Positions 9,176 through 18,348 of a stretch of 64,000 nucleotides of DNA are shown here, piece after piece. Each line of letters opens with the position of its first letter. The first letter of the stretch is position 1. Source of the stretch: Flavobacterium sasangense DSM 21067. Its GTDB lineage: Bacteria; Bacteroidota; Bacteroidia; Flavobacteriales; Flavobacteriaceae. A program made the position numbers and the translations under genes. The notes beneath the pieces were generated by a model. It was not told the DNA's origin. It saw nothing but the letters and a program-made list of their open reading frames with translations, and ran no database searches. Where the stretch lies: assembly GCF_000686885.1 (NCBI RefSeq), contig NZ_JMLU01000005.1:1-64000 (forward strand). The letters run 5' to 3'.

Positions 9176-10179
9176 TGGGAAAAGTAACCTTTTTAAATCC
9201 GGAATTTTTGTGGTTGTTTTTGGTTTTGCCAATTGCAATAGCTTGGTTATTTTACAAAAGAAACCAACTTTCGGCAACGGTAAAAATGAGTTCATTAGAA
9301 CCATTCAAGCAGAACAGAACTTTCTTGGCTAAAGCAAAACCATTTTTATATGTATTGCGAATTTTAGCATTAAGTTCAATAATCATCGCATTAGCAAGAC
9401 CAAGAAGCGTTGACGTAACTTCAAAATCGAAAACCACAAAAGGAATCGATATTGTAATGGCAATAGACGTTTCGAGTAGTATGTTGGCCAATGATTTAAA
9501 ACCAAATCGTTTAGAAGCATTGAAGAAAGTAGCTTCAACATTTGTGCAAGATCGTGTTAATGATAGAATTGGATTAGTAGTTTATGCTGGTGAAAGTTAC
9601 ACGAGAACTCCAGTAACTTCAGATAAAACCATTATTTTACAATCGCTAAAAACCATCGAATATGATGATTCCATTATTGCTGATGGAACCGGAATTGGGG
9701 TTGGTTTAGCCACTGCCATCAATCGAATTAAAGATAGCAAAGCGAAAAGCAGAATCATCATTTTATTAACGGATGGTGTGAACAATTCAGGAACCATCGA
9801 TCCTAGAACTGCTTCTGAAATTGCAAAGGAATATGGCATAAAAGTATATACCATTGGAATTGGAACAAACGGACAAGCGATGTTTCCTGTAGCTAAAGAT
9901 GCAAATGGTAAATTGGTGTTTAGAAATATGCCTGTAGAAATTGATGAAAGCTTAATGAAAGAAATTGCAAAAGCAACCGATGCAAAATATTTTCGAGCTA
10001 CATCAAATAAGAAATTACAAGCCATTTATGACGAAATCAATAAGTTAGAAACCACCGAAATTGACGAGAAGAAATTCTATAATTACGACGAGAAATACAA
10101 ACCTTTCGTGTTGATTGCTTTTGTATTGTTAGGTGTTGAGGTGTTATTACGAAATTCAGTTTTTAGAGGAATCGTTTAG
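9175..10179 (+). CDS. batA: BatA-like VWA-domain membrane protein
   Basis: 334 residues: an N-terminal helix pair (FLWLFLVLPIAIAWLFYKR and VLRILALSSIIIALARP), a VWA domain with MIDAS motif DVSSSM at about residues 97-102 and LTDGVNNSG, and a C-terminal membrane helix. The TIDPRTASEIAKEYGIKVYTIGIG region is typical of BatA. In Bacteroides fragilis the batA-E genes are linked to aerotolerance; the biochemical role is unclear. Start overlaps the upstream stop by one base. batB follows after 11 bases. Confidence 0.88.
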   Translation: MGKVTFLNPEFLWLFLVLPIAIAWLFYKRNQLSATVKMSSLEPFKQNRTFLAKAKPFLYVLRILALSSIIIALARPRSVDVTSKSKTTKGIDIVMAIDVSSSMLANDLKPNRLEALKKVASTFVQDRVNDRIGLVVYAGESYTRTPVTSDKTIILQSLKTIEYDDSIIADGTGIGVGLATAINRIKDSKAKSRIIILLTDGVNNSGTIDPRTASEIAKEYGIKVYTIGIGTNGQAMFPVAKDANGKLVFRNMPVEIDESLMKEIAKATDAKYFRATSNKKLQAIYDEINKLETTEIDEKKFYNYDEKYKPFVLIAFVLLGVEVLLRNSVFRGIV

Positions 10180-10190
10180 AAAGAAAAACA

Positions 10191-11234
10191 ATGTTTGAAT
10201 TAGAAAGTCCAATATATTTTTACTTATTAGCACTATTACCCATAATAGTAGCACTTTTTCTATTCAATTTGTTTTGGAAAAGAAAAAGACAAGCTGTTTT
10301 TGCCGATTTGGAATTGTTTAATCAATTGGCACCAGAGAAATCGAGTTTTAAACCGGCCTTGAAATTAGGAGTTTTGTTGTTAGCATTGGCTTGTATTATT
10401 ATTGCTTTGGTGAACCCAAAAATGGGAACGAAAATGGAAACCGTAAAACGTCAAGGAATTGATATTGTATTTGCAGTCGACATTTCAAAAAGTATGCTAG
10501 CTGAAGACGTAGCCCCTAACCGATTGGAAAAAACCAAGCAAATCGTTTCGCAAATCATTAACCAATTAGGAAACGACCGTGTAGGAATTGTAGGTTACGC
10601 CGGAAGTGCCTACCCAGTTTTACCAATGACTACCGATTACAGCATTGCTAAAATGTACTTGCAAAGTATGAACACTAATATGGTGTCTTCGCAAGGAACG
10701 GCTTTTAACGATGCTATTCAATTAGCTGTAGATTTCTTTGATGTAAAAGATACAAGCAAACTAATCATTTTGGTTTCTGATGGGGAAGACCACGGAGATG
10801 GAGTAGAAGATGCTGTTGAATTGGCAAAAGAAAAAGGAGTTCGTATTATTACAATTGGCGTTGGAACTGAAAAAGGCGGCCCAATTCCGTTACGTGATGA
10901 TAGAGGTACTATCGTATCTTACAAAAAAGACCAAGAAGGAGAAACCGTAATTACTAAGTTATATCCTGAAATTTTAAAGAAAATCGCCGACAATACCAAA
11001 TCAAAATATATTGTAGGAACTGCTACAAAAGATGTGGTGGAAGAAGTAAAAAAATCCTTAGATAAAATCGAAAAATCAGAATTCGAATCGCAACAAATTG
11101 CTGATTTTGAATCGCAATATCAATGGTTTTTAGCTTTAGGGTTTTTATTATTGTTAGTAGATGTTTTCCTATTAGAGAAAAAAACGGCATGGGTGCAAAA
11201 GTTGAACTTATTTAATGAAAAGAAACATGCGTAA
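10191..11234 (+). CDS. batB: BatB-like VWA-domain membrane protein
   Basis: 347 residues with the same plan as BatA: two N-terminal membrane helices (YLLALLPIIVALFLFNLFW and LGVLLLALACIIIALVNPK), a VWA domain with MIDAS DISKSM at about residue 97, GYAGSAYPVLPMT and VSDGEDHGDGVEDA, and a C-terminal helix (WFLALGFLLLLVDVFLLE). It probably forms a membrane complex with BatA. The 3' end overlaps the batC start by 20 bases if batC starts at 11215. Confidence 0.88.
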   Translation: MFELESPIYFYLLALLPIIVALFLFNLFWKRKRQAVFADLELFNQLAPEKSSFKPALKLGVLLLALACIIIALVNPKMGTKMETVKRQGIDIVFAVDISKSMLAEDVAPNRLEKTKQIVSQIINQLGNDRVGIVGYAGSAYPVLPMTTDYSIAKMYLQSMNTNMVSSQGTAFNDAIQLAVDFFDVKDTSKLIILVSDGEDHGDGVEDAVELAKEKGVRIITIGVGTEKGGPIPLRDDRGTIVSYKKDQEGETVITKLYPEILKKIADNTKSKYIVGTATKDVVEEVKKSLDKIEKSEFESQQIADFESQYQWFLALGFLLLLVDVFLLEKKTAWVQKLNLFNEKKHA

Positions 11235-11973
11235 GAAACTTTACATAGTGCTATTATTGAATAGTATTTTGCTTTTCGGACAAGAAAAAGACAAAAATCT
11301 TTACAACGGAAATCAGTCATTTAAAGAAAAGAAATACGCTGATGCCGAAGCTGATTTTCGTGTAACGGAATCAAAAAAATCTCCTAAAAAAGCAACTGCT
11401 GGATATAACTTAGGAAATAGTGAGTATCGTCAAAACCAACAAGGTGAAGCGCAAATCCGATATATCCAAGCCTTAGAACACGCGAAAACGAAAGAAGAAA
11501 AGCACCGAATTTATCATAATTTGGGCAATACCTTCATGTTAGATAAAAATTATGAGGCGGCAGCAGAAGCCTACAAGAATGCGTTGAGAAACAATCCAAA
11601 TGACGAAGAAACGCGTTACAATTATGCTTTGGCAAAAAGAAAGAAAAAAGACAATCCGCCTCCAAAAGACAACAAGAAAGACAACAAAGGTGGTGGAGGT
11701 CAAGATAAAAAGCCACAACCAGAAAACAACAAAAACGATAAAGGAAACGACAAAAAAGATCAAGACAAGAATAAAGGCGAAGACAAAAAAGAAGACAAAG
11801 GTGACGGAGAGAAAAAAGAAGATAAAAACGATAATCCAAAACCTAGTGGCGCCGACAAACAACGCATCGATAATATTTTAGATGCAGTTAATAATTCAGA
11901 GAAGAAAGTGCAGGACAAAGTGAATGCGAAGAAAGTAAAAGCACGTCCGGTTTCAAATGAAAAAGATTGGTAA
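11215..11973 (+). CDS. batC: BatC-like TPR protein with long charged tail
   Basis: 252 residues with a signal peptide (start either ATG 11215 or ATG 11227, four codons later), three TPR-like units (AGYNLGNSEYRQNQQGEAQ, HRIYHNLGNTFMLDKNYEAA, AYKNALRNNPNDEETRY) and then about 70 residues made almost entirely of K, D, N, E, G and P (about 140-210). This matches BatC, a TPR protein of the aerotolerance locus. The low-complexity stretch also creates long spurious open frames in other phases. Confidence 0.85.
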   Translation: MKRNMRKKLYIVLLLNSILLFGQEKDKNLYNGNQSFKEKKYADAEADFRVTESKKSPKKATAGYNLGNSEYRQNQQGEAQIRYIQALEHAKTKEEKHRIYHNLGNTFMLDKNYEAAAEAYKNALRNNPNDEETRYNYALAKRKKKDNPPPKDNKKDNKGGGGQDKKPQPENNKNDKGNDKKDQDKNKGEDKKEDKGDGEKKEDKNDNPKPSGADKQRIDNILDAVNNSEKKVQDKVNAKKVKARPVSNEKDW

Positions 11974-11979
11974 TTAATC

Positions 11980-13164
11980 ATGAATTCTATAAAAAAAATA
12001 GTTGTTTTATTTCTTGTTTTTAACTCTCAATGGGGATTTTCTCAAGAAGAGAAAATAATTATTTCTGAAAAAGTTTCAAGCACAGAAATAGGTTTTTTTG
12101 ATGTGCTAACGGTTGAATTTGAAATTAACACCAACGATGCCGAATTGGTTGAGCCAACGTTTAATGATTTTGATTTTTATTCTCAAAAAAGCATAGCTAG
12201 TGCGGTAACTATAAAAAATGGAATTAAGTCAGCAAAAGTAACTCACAAGTACTATTTAAAGCCTAAAAGAATTGGATTATCAACAATAGAAAAAGTAACT
12301 TTTGACTATAATGGTAAAAAGTATCAATCCAATCCAATTGTTATAAATGTGAAAGGTGAAACGATTGAAAACGATCCTTTAAATGCAGAAAATAAACTTT
12401 TTATAATTCCAGAAATTTCAAATTATAAACCGCATCGCTATCAGCCAATTACAGTAAAATATAAATTGTATTATGATAAAGATATTAGGCCATCTTCGAT
12501 ACAGTTAGATTTTGAAAAAGAATATGTAGACGATTTTTTTATTTATTCAATTTCAGAAAATGCCGATGCCCCTTTTTTAGCTGATTATAACGGAAAAGAA
12601 TACAATTGTGTTGTGATTAGGACAGACGTATTGCGATTTAAAGAATTATACGATACCTATATCCACAATAAAATTATTGTTCATTATAATAAAGAAGTTT
12701 CTGAAATTGAAAACGAAAGTGTTTTAAAGGCAGCAAGAAAAATAATTCCAGTGGTTTCAGAGCGAATAAAAGTTCAAAACTTTGAAAACTTCAGATTACC
12801 CTATAATTATGTTTATCCTTACGGAAATTATAAAATTGATGTCATTGAACCAGAGAAAACTTCAATTAGAAAAAATAAAATTTTTGAAGTTCAAGTCCAA
12901 GTTTATGGAGAAGGTTTTTTAGAAGATGAAATGATTCCTAAATTAAGATTACCCAATGGAATTGAAGTTGTTTCAGATGTAATACAAAATGAGAACACAA
13001 TTGAGGAAACTAAAATTAAAACAATTGCCTCAAGAACATATAAGTTAAAAGCAATTATGGATGGTAAAATAGAATTTAAATCAATAGATTTCTATTTTTA
13101 CGACGAAATTAATCAACAACACAAATCAATAAAGTCTAAAGAGTTTTCAATTATTGTAAAATAA
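11980..13164 (+). CDS. Short BatD-like protein (paralogue lacking the membrane anchor)
   Basis: 394 residues. A signal peptide (KKIVVLFLVFNSQWGFSQ) leads into BatD-type Ig-like domains: FEINTNDAELVEPTFNDFDF and KVTHKYYLKPKRIGLSTIEK match VNGRLTHKRKIYTKYYYYLT-type segments of the following gene. Unlike the downstream BatD it has no membrane helix and no cytoplasmic tail; it ends after the last beta domain (KEFSIIVK). It starts 6 bases after batC and lies 18 bases before the full-length batD, so it looks like a tandem duplication that has diverged. The sequence is more AT-rich than its neighbours. Confidence 0.7.
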   Translation: MNSIKKIVVLFLVFNSQWGFSQEEKIIISEKVSSTEIGFFDVLTVEFEINTNDAELVEPTFNDFDFYSQKSIASAVTIKNGIKSAKVTHKYYLKPKRIGLSTIEKVTFDYNGKKYQSNPIVINVKGETIENDPLNAENKLFIIPEISNYKPHRYQPITVKYKLYYDKDIRPSSIQLDFEKEYVDDFFIYSISENADAPFLADYNGKEYNCVVIRTDVLRFKELYDTYIHNKIIVHYNKEVSEIENESVLKAARKIIPVVSERIKVQNFENFRLPYNYVYPYGNYKIDVIEPEKTSIRKNKIFEVQVQVYGEGFLEDEMIPKLRLPNGIEVVSDVIQNENTIEETKIKTIASRTYKLKAIMDGKIEFKSIDFYFYDEINQQHKSIKSKEFSIIVK

Positions 13165-13182
13165 AGAACGACTAAAACGAAA

Positions 13183-14964
13183 ATGAAATTTTTAAAGCAA
13201 ATACATATTGTACTTTTTTTTCTATCGGCTTTGTCTGTTTCCGCTCAAGTAAAATTTGAAGCGTTAACGGAGAGAAGTTCTTATGGATTAAATGAAAAAA
13301 TTCAATTGATTTTTTCCATTAATAATGAAGGCGACAATTTTGTTCCGCCGAAATTTGATGGTTTTAAAGTTGATGGGCCAACTATTTTTAAAGGACAAGA
13401 TGAAGAAACTTTTTATGTGAATGGAAGATTAACACATAAAAGAAAGATTTATACAAAATATTATTATTATTTGACACCTATTAAAAAGGGAAAATTTACT
13501 ATAGGTTCTGCTTCAGTACAATTTAATGAAACAACATACAAGTCGGCACCTATAAAAATCACCATTACTGATCCTATTCAATTACCAACGTATCCAGGCC
13601 AGCCTAATAATATGAACTTTGGAGAAGGAATTCATTTAGTGGCTGAAATCTCATCTAAAAATCCTTATGTTAATGAACCTATTACCGTGGTTTACAAAAT
13701 GTATTTTCCTTACAGTAATGAAGTTTCTAATTTTAGAAATTTTAAAGCTCCAAAATATGAAGATTTTTGGAGTCAATATATTGATATTAAGCAATTAAGA
13801 GCTGAGCGAGGAAAGTATAACGGAAAGGATTATGCAATGGTAGAGCTTAGAAAAGTGATTTTGTATCCTTTAGAAGCGGGTGCTAAAACTATTGAACCAT
13901 TTAAAATTGATATAGATGCAGAAGTACCAACTGGAAGAAGAGATTTTTTAGGACAATATGAAATGACAACTATTGAAAAATCACTTTCAACAGGAACACA
14001 AACTATTAACGTAAAACCACTTCCAGGAAACGGAAAACCAGCAGGATTTACAGGTGCCGTAGGAAAATTTGATTTCAAAGTAATACCTTCTAAAACAGCT
14101 TTAAAAGCAGGCGAATCGTTAGATTTAGAAGTAAGTGTTTCAGGCAAAGGAAATTTAAAATTATTCACTTTACCAAAACCAGTGGTGCCAACTGCTTTAG
14201 AAATGTACGAACCATCACATACCGAAAGTGTACAAACACCATTAACAGGTATGGTCGGAAAAGTTTCGGACAAATACACGATAATTCCACAATTTAAAGG
14301 AAAATATACGATTAAACCGATGGAGTTTGCGTATTACGATTTGGTAAGTAAATCGTATAAAACCATCACATCAAAAGAAATTACAATTGATGTAGCGGAA
14401 GGTGACGCAACGTTTGTAGCTAATACACCAAGCACTAACAAACAAGCGATTCAGAAAAAAGAAGTATTCCAATTTAATAAGTTGAAAACGGAATTCGTTT
14501 CAAAATCGAGAGAAGATTTCTTAGGTTCAGGATTGTTTTATGGCTTATTGATTGCGCCACTTTTACTAATTCCAATTGTGATGATTGCTAGAAAACAAAA
14601 AGAAGCAAAAGATGCCGATGTGGTTGGAAACAGAGTTAGAAATAATAACCGATTAGTGAAGAAATATTTGTCGGAAGCCAAAAAACAAATGGGTGACAAA
14701 GTTCCGTTTTATATGGCAATGGAAAAGGCATTACACAATTTCCTAAAAGCTAAATTACATATCGAAACCGTTGAAATGAGTAAAGACAATATCATAGAAT
14801 TATTACAACAACGAAACGCATCCGAAGAAAGTATTTCTCAATTCATGGAATTAATGAACGATTGCGAATTCGCACGATACGCTCCAGCAACCGATATTGC
14901 CATGACAAATGATTTTGAACGAGCTGTGGAACGAATTTCAGAACTTGAAAAACAATTGAAATAA
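13183..14964 (+). CDS. batD: BatD-like protein (oxygen tolerance family)
   Basis: 593 residues, full BatD layout: signal peptide (to VSAQ, about residue 22), repeated Ig-like domains (LNEKIQLIFSINNEGDNF, LVAEISSKNPYVNEPITVVY, LKAGESLDLEVSVSGKGNLK), one membrane helix near 450-470 (FYGLLIAPLLLIPIVMIARK) and a cytoplasmic helical tail. It is predicted to sit in the inner membrane with most of its mass in the periplasm, with BatA and BatB. Its stop overlaps the batE ATG by one base. Confidence 0.87.
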   Translation: MKFLKQIHIVLFFLSALSVSAQVKFEALTERSSYGLNEKIQLIFSINNEGDNFVPPKFDGFKVDGPTIFKGQDEETFYVNGRLTHKRKIYTKYYYYLTPIKKGKFTIGSASVQFNETTYKSAPIKITITDPIQLPTYPGQPNNMNFGEGIHLVAEISSKNPYVNEPITVVYKMYFPYSNEVSNFRNFKAPKYEDFWSQYIDIKQLRAERGKYNGKDYAMVELRKVILYPLEAGAKTIEPFKIDIDAEVPTGRRDFLGQYEMTTIEKSLSTGTQTINVKPLPGNGKPAGFTGAVGKFDFKVIPSKTALKAGESLDLEVSVSGKGNLKLFTLPKPVVPTALEMYEPSHTESVQTPLTGMVGKVSDKYTIIPQFKGKYTIKPMEFAYYDLVSKSYKTITSKEITIDVAEGDATFVANTPSTNKQAIQKKEVFQFNKLKTEFVSKSREDFLGSGLFYGLLIAPLLLIPIVMIARKQKEAKDADVVGNRVRNNNRLVKKYLSEAKKQMGDKVPFYMAMEKALHNFLKAKLHIETVEMSKDNIIELLQQRNASEESISQFMELMNDCEFARYAPATDIAMTNDFERAVERISELEKQLK

Positions 14965-15725
14965 TGAAAAATAAATTTATACTATTCCTTTTGTTTTTGA
15001 TTTCATTTGCCAATGCAAGTGAATCCATTGACGCTACCTTCAAAAAAGCAAATGATTTGTATAACAAAGGCGATTACGAACAAGCGTTACAATCTTTCGA
15101 AAGTATTGCAAATCAAGGTAACGAATCGGCAGATTTGTATTTTAATATTGGTAACTGTTACTACAAACTTGGAAAAGTAGCGCCATCGATTTATAATTAT
15201 GAAAAAGCATTGCTTTTAAACCCAGATGACGAAGTTATTCAAACGAATCTATCATTTGCCCAAAAAATGGCAATAGACGACATTAAAATCCTTCCAGAAG
15301 TAGGTTTTAAGAAAATGGTGAAAGAGTTCACAAGCGCATTTCATTATGATACTTGGGCTTGGATTGCGGTTATTATTGCTTTTTTAAGTTTACTTTCGTT
15401 TTTAGGTTATTATTTTGGAAATACGGTGTTTCTAAAACGCACTTTTTTCAGTTTGTTTCTGTTGTTTTTAATCGGAATTGGCGTAACCGTTTTCTCTGCT
15501 TTTTTACAGAAGAAATTTGATGCGAATTACAATCCAGCCATCGTTTTTGCAGAAGCAACCACTTTGAAAGCCGAACCAAAAAATAGTTCGGAAGATGTAG
15601 TAACACTTCATGAAGGTACAAAAGTTTTCGTTTTAGAAGAATTAGGCAACTGGAAACAAGTAGAACTAACCGATAAAACCAAAGCTTGGATTAACAAAGA
15701 AGCGATTAAGGAAGTGAAGAGGTAG
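14964..15725 (+). CDS. batE: BatE-like protein: TPR plus SH3-like domain
   Basis: 253 residues. Signal peptide (KFILFLLFLISFANAS), TPR units (DLYNKGDYEQALQSFESIA and SADLYFNIGNCYYKLGKVAP), two membrane helices around 130-180 (WAWIAVIIAFLSLLSFLGYY, FSLFLLFLIGIGVTVFSAFL) and a C-terminal bacterial SH3-like domain (TTLKAEPKNSSEDVVTLHEG to KAWINKEAIKEV). This is the BatE arrangement and it ends the operon. Its stop codon overlaps the first heptad of the repeat at 15724. Confidence 0.87.
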   Translation: MKNKFILFLLFLISFANASESIDATFKKANDLYNKGDYEQALQSFESIANQGNESADLYFNIGNCYYKLGKVAPSIYNYEKALLLNPDDEVIQTNLSFAQKMAIDDIKILPEVGFKKMVKEFTSAFHYDTWAWIAVIIAFLSLLSFLGYYFGNTVFLKRTFFSLFLLFLIGIGVTVFSAFLQKKFDANYNPAIVFAEATTLKAEPKNSSEDVVTLHEGTKVFVLEELGNWKQVELTDKTKAWINKEAIKEVKR

Positions 15726-15758
15726 TGTTCAGTGTTCAGTTGAAAGTGTTCAGACTTA
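15724..15758. repeat. Heptad repeat island after batE
   Basis: Five units of 7 bases in phase: AGTGTTC, AGTGTTC, AGTTGAA, AGTGTTC, AGACTTA. Same word as in the moxR/DUF58 gap at 6612. It sits between the ends of batE and the convergent cvpA-like gene and starts on the batE stop codon. Confidence 0.75.
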
Positions 15759-15771
15759 GCTTGTAGAAACT

Positions 15772-16290
15772 TTATTCACTCTCAACTTCTTTCTTCAAAC
15801 TATCATACCAACCTTCAATCGTAGGATAAATCGCTTTTGAAATATTCTGAATTGGATTATAAAAAATCGAATTGTCTTGCGTTTCTTTAGAAAGTAGCAT
15901 ATTATTAATGTTGATTTTCTCAAAGATAAAAAGCACTACACTCAATGCTAGAATCGTTTTCAACAAACTAAAAAGCACACCAGCCAATTTGTTAATCCAA
16001 CCTAAAAAAGCAAAATCCGCTAATTTGGTTAGAATTTTTGCGCTTAAATGAATTCCTATCACCACCAACAAAAACGTAATGATAAAAGCCGTAATTTCAA
16101 TATATTTCGGATTCCAACTTGGTACAAATCCAGTAAAAATAGCGCCTACTAAATTCGAAAATTTAATCGCTAAATAAATTCCTAAAATCAAAGCTATAAA
16201 TGAAGCGACTTCCACAAAAAGCCCGTTTTTCAATCCTTTATAAACCGCAAAACCCAATAAAACCGCAAAAACAATATCAATAAAACTCAT
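15772..16290 (-). CDS. CvpA family membrane protein
   Basis: 172 residues with four hydrophobic helices. The N-terminus MSFIDIVFAVLLGFAVYKGL with KNGLFVEVASFIALILGIYL is the CvpA (colicin V production) signature. CvpA proteins are inner-membrane proteins of uncertain role, linked in other bacteria to colicin V export and envelope stress. It points towards batE and is divergent from the small gene at 16425. Confidence 0.85.
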   Translation of the reverse strand: MSFIDIVFAVLLGFAVYKGLKNGLFVEVASFIALILGIYLAIKFSNLVGAIFTGFVPSWNPKYIEITAFIITFLLVVIGIHLSAKILTKLADFAFLGWINKLAGVLFSLLKTILALSVVLFIFEKININNMLLSKETQDNSIFYNPIQNISKAIYPTIEGWYDSLKKEVESE

Positions 16291-16330
16291 TTTAAAGAAA
16301 ATAGAATAATGAACAAAGATAAAAGAATTG

Positions 16331-16359
16331 TTGAAAGTGGTTTTCTGTTGTTATCTTTG
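16331..16359 (+). promoter_or_regulatory. Bacteroidota-type promoter
   Basis: TTG at 16331-16333, 18-base spacer and TATCTTTG at 16352-16359, a near-ideal match to the Bacteroidota pattern TTG-N18-20-TAnnTTTG. It would drive the gene at 16425, leaving a leader of about 60 bases. Confidence 0.6.
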
Positions 16360-16424
16360 CAGAAATATTATTAGATTGATGGGAAACTTTGTGCTTCCAG
16401 CATCCATCTTCAAACTTAAAAAAA

Positions 16425-16781
16425 ATGTCCAGAGATATACAATTAAAAGAACGTTGGGAAAGCGTTGTCAACATATTATCAGAAAAATTTTCAGGCGGAG
16501 AAGACCTTGATTTAGAAGGAATCATCTACTTAATTGGTGTGCAAGAATTGGGAAAAATTCACGCTACTTTCAAAAAAGATGAAAAAGTAAACCTAATGCA
16601 CATCGCCATTTGCCGTTTGTTAGAACCTTACGGTTACTACGAGTTTGAATATTTCGACAACGACGGCTGGCCCCATTACAAAGTAAAAGAAGAATTGCCA
16701 CCACTAAAAGCAGGTGAACAAGCGGTACTAATGAAAGAAGCAATTGTAAGCTACTTTTTAGAGAAAGAGTTGATAGATTAA
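16425..16781 (+). CDS. Conserved small cytoplasmic protein, unknown function
   Basis: 118 residues from ATG 16425 (MSRDIQLKERWESVV); the frame is open further upstream to 16389, but the ATG after an A-rich stretch is the better start. No signal or membrane helix. Recognisable only as a conserved Bacteroidota hypothetical: LDLEGIIYLIGVQELGKIHA, then VNLMHIAICRLLEPYGYYEF and DNDGWPHYK. It precedes pheS, separated by a heptad-repeat island. No function is assigned. Confidence 0.75.
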   Translation: MSRDIQLKERWESVVNILSEKFSGGEDLDLEGIIYLIGVQELGKIHATFKKDEKVNLMHIAICRLLEPYGYYEFEYFDNDGWPHYKVKEELPPLKAGEQAVLMKEAIVSYFLEKELID

Positions 16782-16813
16782 AACTAATTACTAATCACTT
16801 TTCACTAATCACT
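16779..16813. repeat. Heptad repeat island upstream of pheS
   Basis: Phased units AATTACT (16786-16792), AATCACT, TTTCACT, AATCACT (16807-16813), preceded by an AAAACTA unit that begins at the stop of the upstream gene. It ends 10 bases before the pheS -7 element. Same family as 4517, 26394 and 28351. Confidence 0.75.
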
Positions 16814-16822
16814 AAAAATAAC

Positions 16823-16830
16823 TAAATTTG
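16823..16830 (+). promoter_or_regulatory. pheS promoter -7 element
   Basis: TAAATTTG matches TAnnTTTG and lies 19 bases before the pheS ATG. No good TTG is present at -33; the heptad repeats occupy that position. Confidence 0.5.
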
Positions 16831-16849
16831 CACCTTTATACAACGAGCG

Positions 16850-17869
16850 ATGACAGAAACGATTAAAGCCCATATTGAAGAAGTAAAAGCTTTTCAAACC
16901 GATAATAAAGAACAATTAGAAGCCTTCCGAATCAAGTATTTAGGAAGTAAAGGCTTGTTGAAAGACTTTTTTGCCGAATTCAAAAATGTTCCAAACGAAC
17001 AAAAGAAGGAATTTGGACAAGTAATCAACGAATTGAAAACTTCGGCAGAAGAAAAGGTAAAAACCATTCAAGACGCTTTAGAAAATAAAGAAGAAGCAAA
17101 AGGAATTTATGGCGACACTACGCGTCCAGGAGAAGCGATGAACATTGGTTCTCGTCACCCAATTTCTATTGTAAAAAATCAAATGATTGATATTTTTTCA
17201 ACCATTGGTTTTAACGTGTCCGAAGGTCCAGAAATCGAAGACGATTGGCACAATTTTACCGCATTAAATTTACCAGAATACCATCCGGCAAGAGATATGC
17301 AGGATACGTTTTTCATTCAAACCAATCCTGATGTTTTGTTGAGAACACACACTTCATCGGTGCAAGTGCGTTATATGGAAAACAACAAACCGCCAATTCG
17401 TACGATTTCTCCAGGAAGAGTTTTCCGTAACGAGGCAGTTTCTTCGCGTTCGCACTGTATTTTCCATCAAGTGGAAGGATTGTATATTGATAAAGACGTT
17501 TCATTTGCCGATTTAAAACAGACGTTATTGTATTTCACGAAAGAAATGTTTGGAAAATCGAAAATTCGTTTACGTCCATCGTATTTCCCATTTACAGAAC
17601 CAAGTGCTGAAATCGATATTTATTGGGGATTAAAAACCGAAACAGATTACCGAATTACCAAAGGAACCGGTTGGTTAGAAATTGGTGGTTGCGGAATGGT
17701 TGACCCTAATGTATTGAAAAATTGCGGCATCAATCCAGATGAACACACAGGTTTCGCTTTCGGAATGGGAGTAGAACGTATTGCGATGTTGTTATACCAA
17801 ATTGGTGATATCCGTATGTTTTATGAAAACGACGTACGTTTCTTAGAGCAATTCAAATCGAGTATATAA
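16850..17869 (+). CDS. pheS: Phenylalanine--tRNA ligase alpha subunit
   Basis: 339 residues, the alpha subunit of the heterotetrameric class II enzyme that charges tRNA-Phe. An N-terminal coiled coil (1-85) binds tRNA. The catalytic core shows RHPISIVKNQMIDIFSTIGF, motif 2 (SPGRVFRNEAVSSRSHCIFHQVEG, split here as GRVFRNE and HCIFHQVEG) and motif 3 GFAFGMGVERIAML. Length fits the family. pheT is not in the window, so the two subunit genes are not adjacent. Confidence 0.96.
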   Translation: MTETIKAHIEEVKAFQTDNKEQLEAFRIKYLGSKGLLKDFFAEFKNVPNEQKKEFGQVINELKTSAEEKVKTIQDALENKEEAKGIYGDTTRPGEAMNIGSRHPISIVKNQMIDIFSTIGFNVSEGPEIEDDWHNFTALNLPEYHPARDMQDTFFIQTNPDVLLRTHTSSVQVRYMENNKPPIRTISPGRVFRNEAVSSRSHCIFHQVEGLYIDKDVSFADLKQTLLYFTKEMFGKSKIRLRPSYFPFTEPSAEIDIYWGLKTETDYRITKGTGWLEIGGCGMVDPNVLKNCGINPDEHTGFAFGMGVERIAMLLYQIGDIRMFYENDVRFLEQFKSSI

Positions 17870-17918
17870 ATTAAGATAAAGTCTTAATAATTAATTCTTT
17901 AATCTTAATACTGTTTCA

Positions 17919-18326
17919 ATGAAAAAAGACATTATCATCCCAAAAGTAGAAGGCGTTCACATTGTAGCTTTTCAAGAATGGAACGACGATTTTATGGAGA
18001 ATTCTTGGTACGCTTACTTAGTAAACGACACTGATAATTTATTGGAAATGGCTATGGTAGTTTCACGCGCTTATGGTTTAATCAATGGTGAAGAACGCAA
18101 AACAGGAACGTTTCGTCATGCGTTTGCTAAAGTTGAACCAAGAACAGCCGTTAAAGTAGAATTGTTAGAAAACAACGTTTTACAATTGAACAACGAATTT
18201 ATGTTGTCTTATTTCTCAAACGGACAATTGTATGATAAAACCTTTGTGTTTAGAGTAAATTCTATCAACGAAAAAGCTACTGCCGATTTACCTATTATCA
18301 ACAAAAGAGGCGTTTTCGCGAATTAA
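17919..18326 (+). CDS. Conserved hypothetical protein next to pheS
   Basis: 135 residues, soluble, no signal peptide. Visible blocks are GVHIVAFQEWNDDFMENSWY, AYLVNDTDNLLEMAMVVSRA and TGTFRHAFAKVEPRTAVKVE, which suggest a small beta-rich domain. I know similar proteins only as uncharacterised Bacteroidota proteins encoded beside pheS. It starts 49 bases after pheS and is closed by a strong terminator, so it probably shares the pheS transcript. Confidence 0.75.
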   Translation: MKKDIIIPKVEGVHIVAFQEWNDDFMENSWYAYLVNDTDNLLEMAMVVSRAYGLINGEERKTGTFRHAFAKVEPRTAVKVELLENNVLQLNNEFMLSYFSNGQLYDKTFVFRVNSINEKATADLPIINKRGVFAN

Positions 18327-18348
18327 ATTTTAGTTAATTATAATATTG

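Noticed and set aside
9597..10025. 142-codon open frame on the minus strand
   Set aside because: It lies entirely inside batA, has no family match and no start context. It is a shadow of the real gene.
11534..11881. Several overlapping open frames in both directions
   Set aside because: They arise from the Lys/Asp-rich low-complexity tail of batC, where stops are rare in other frames.
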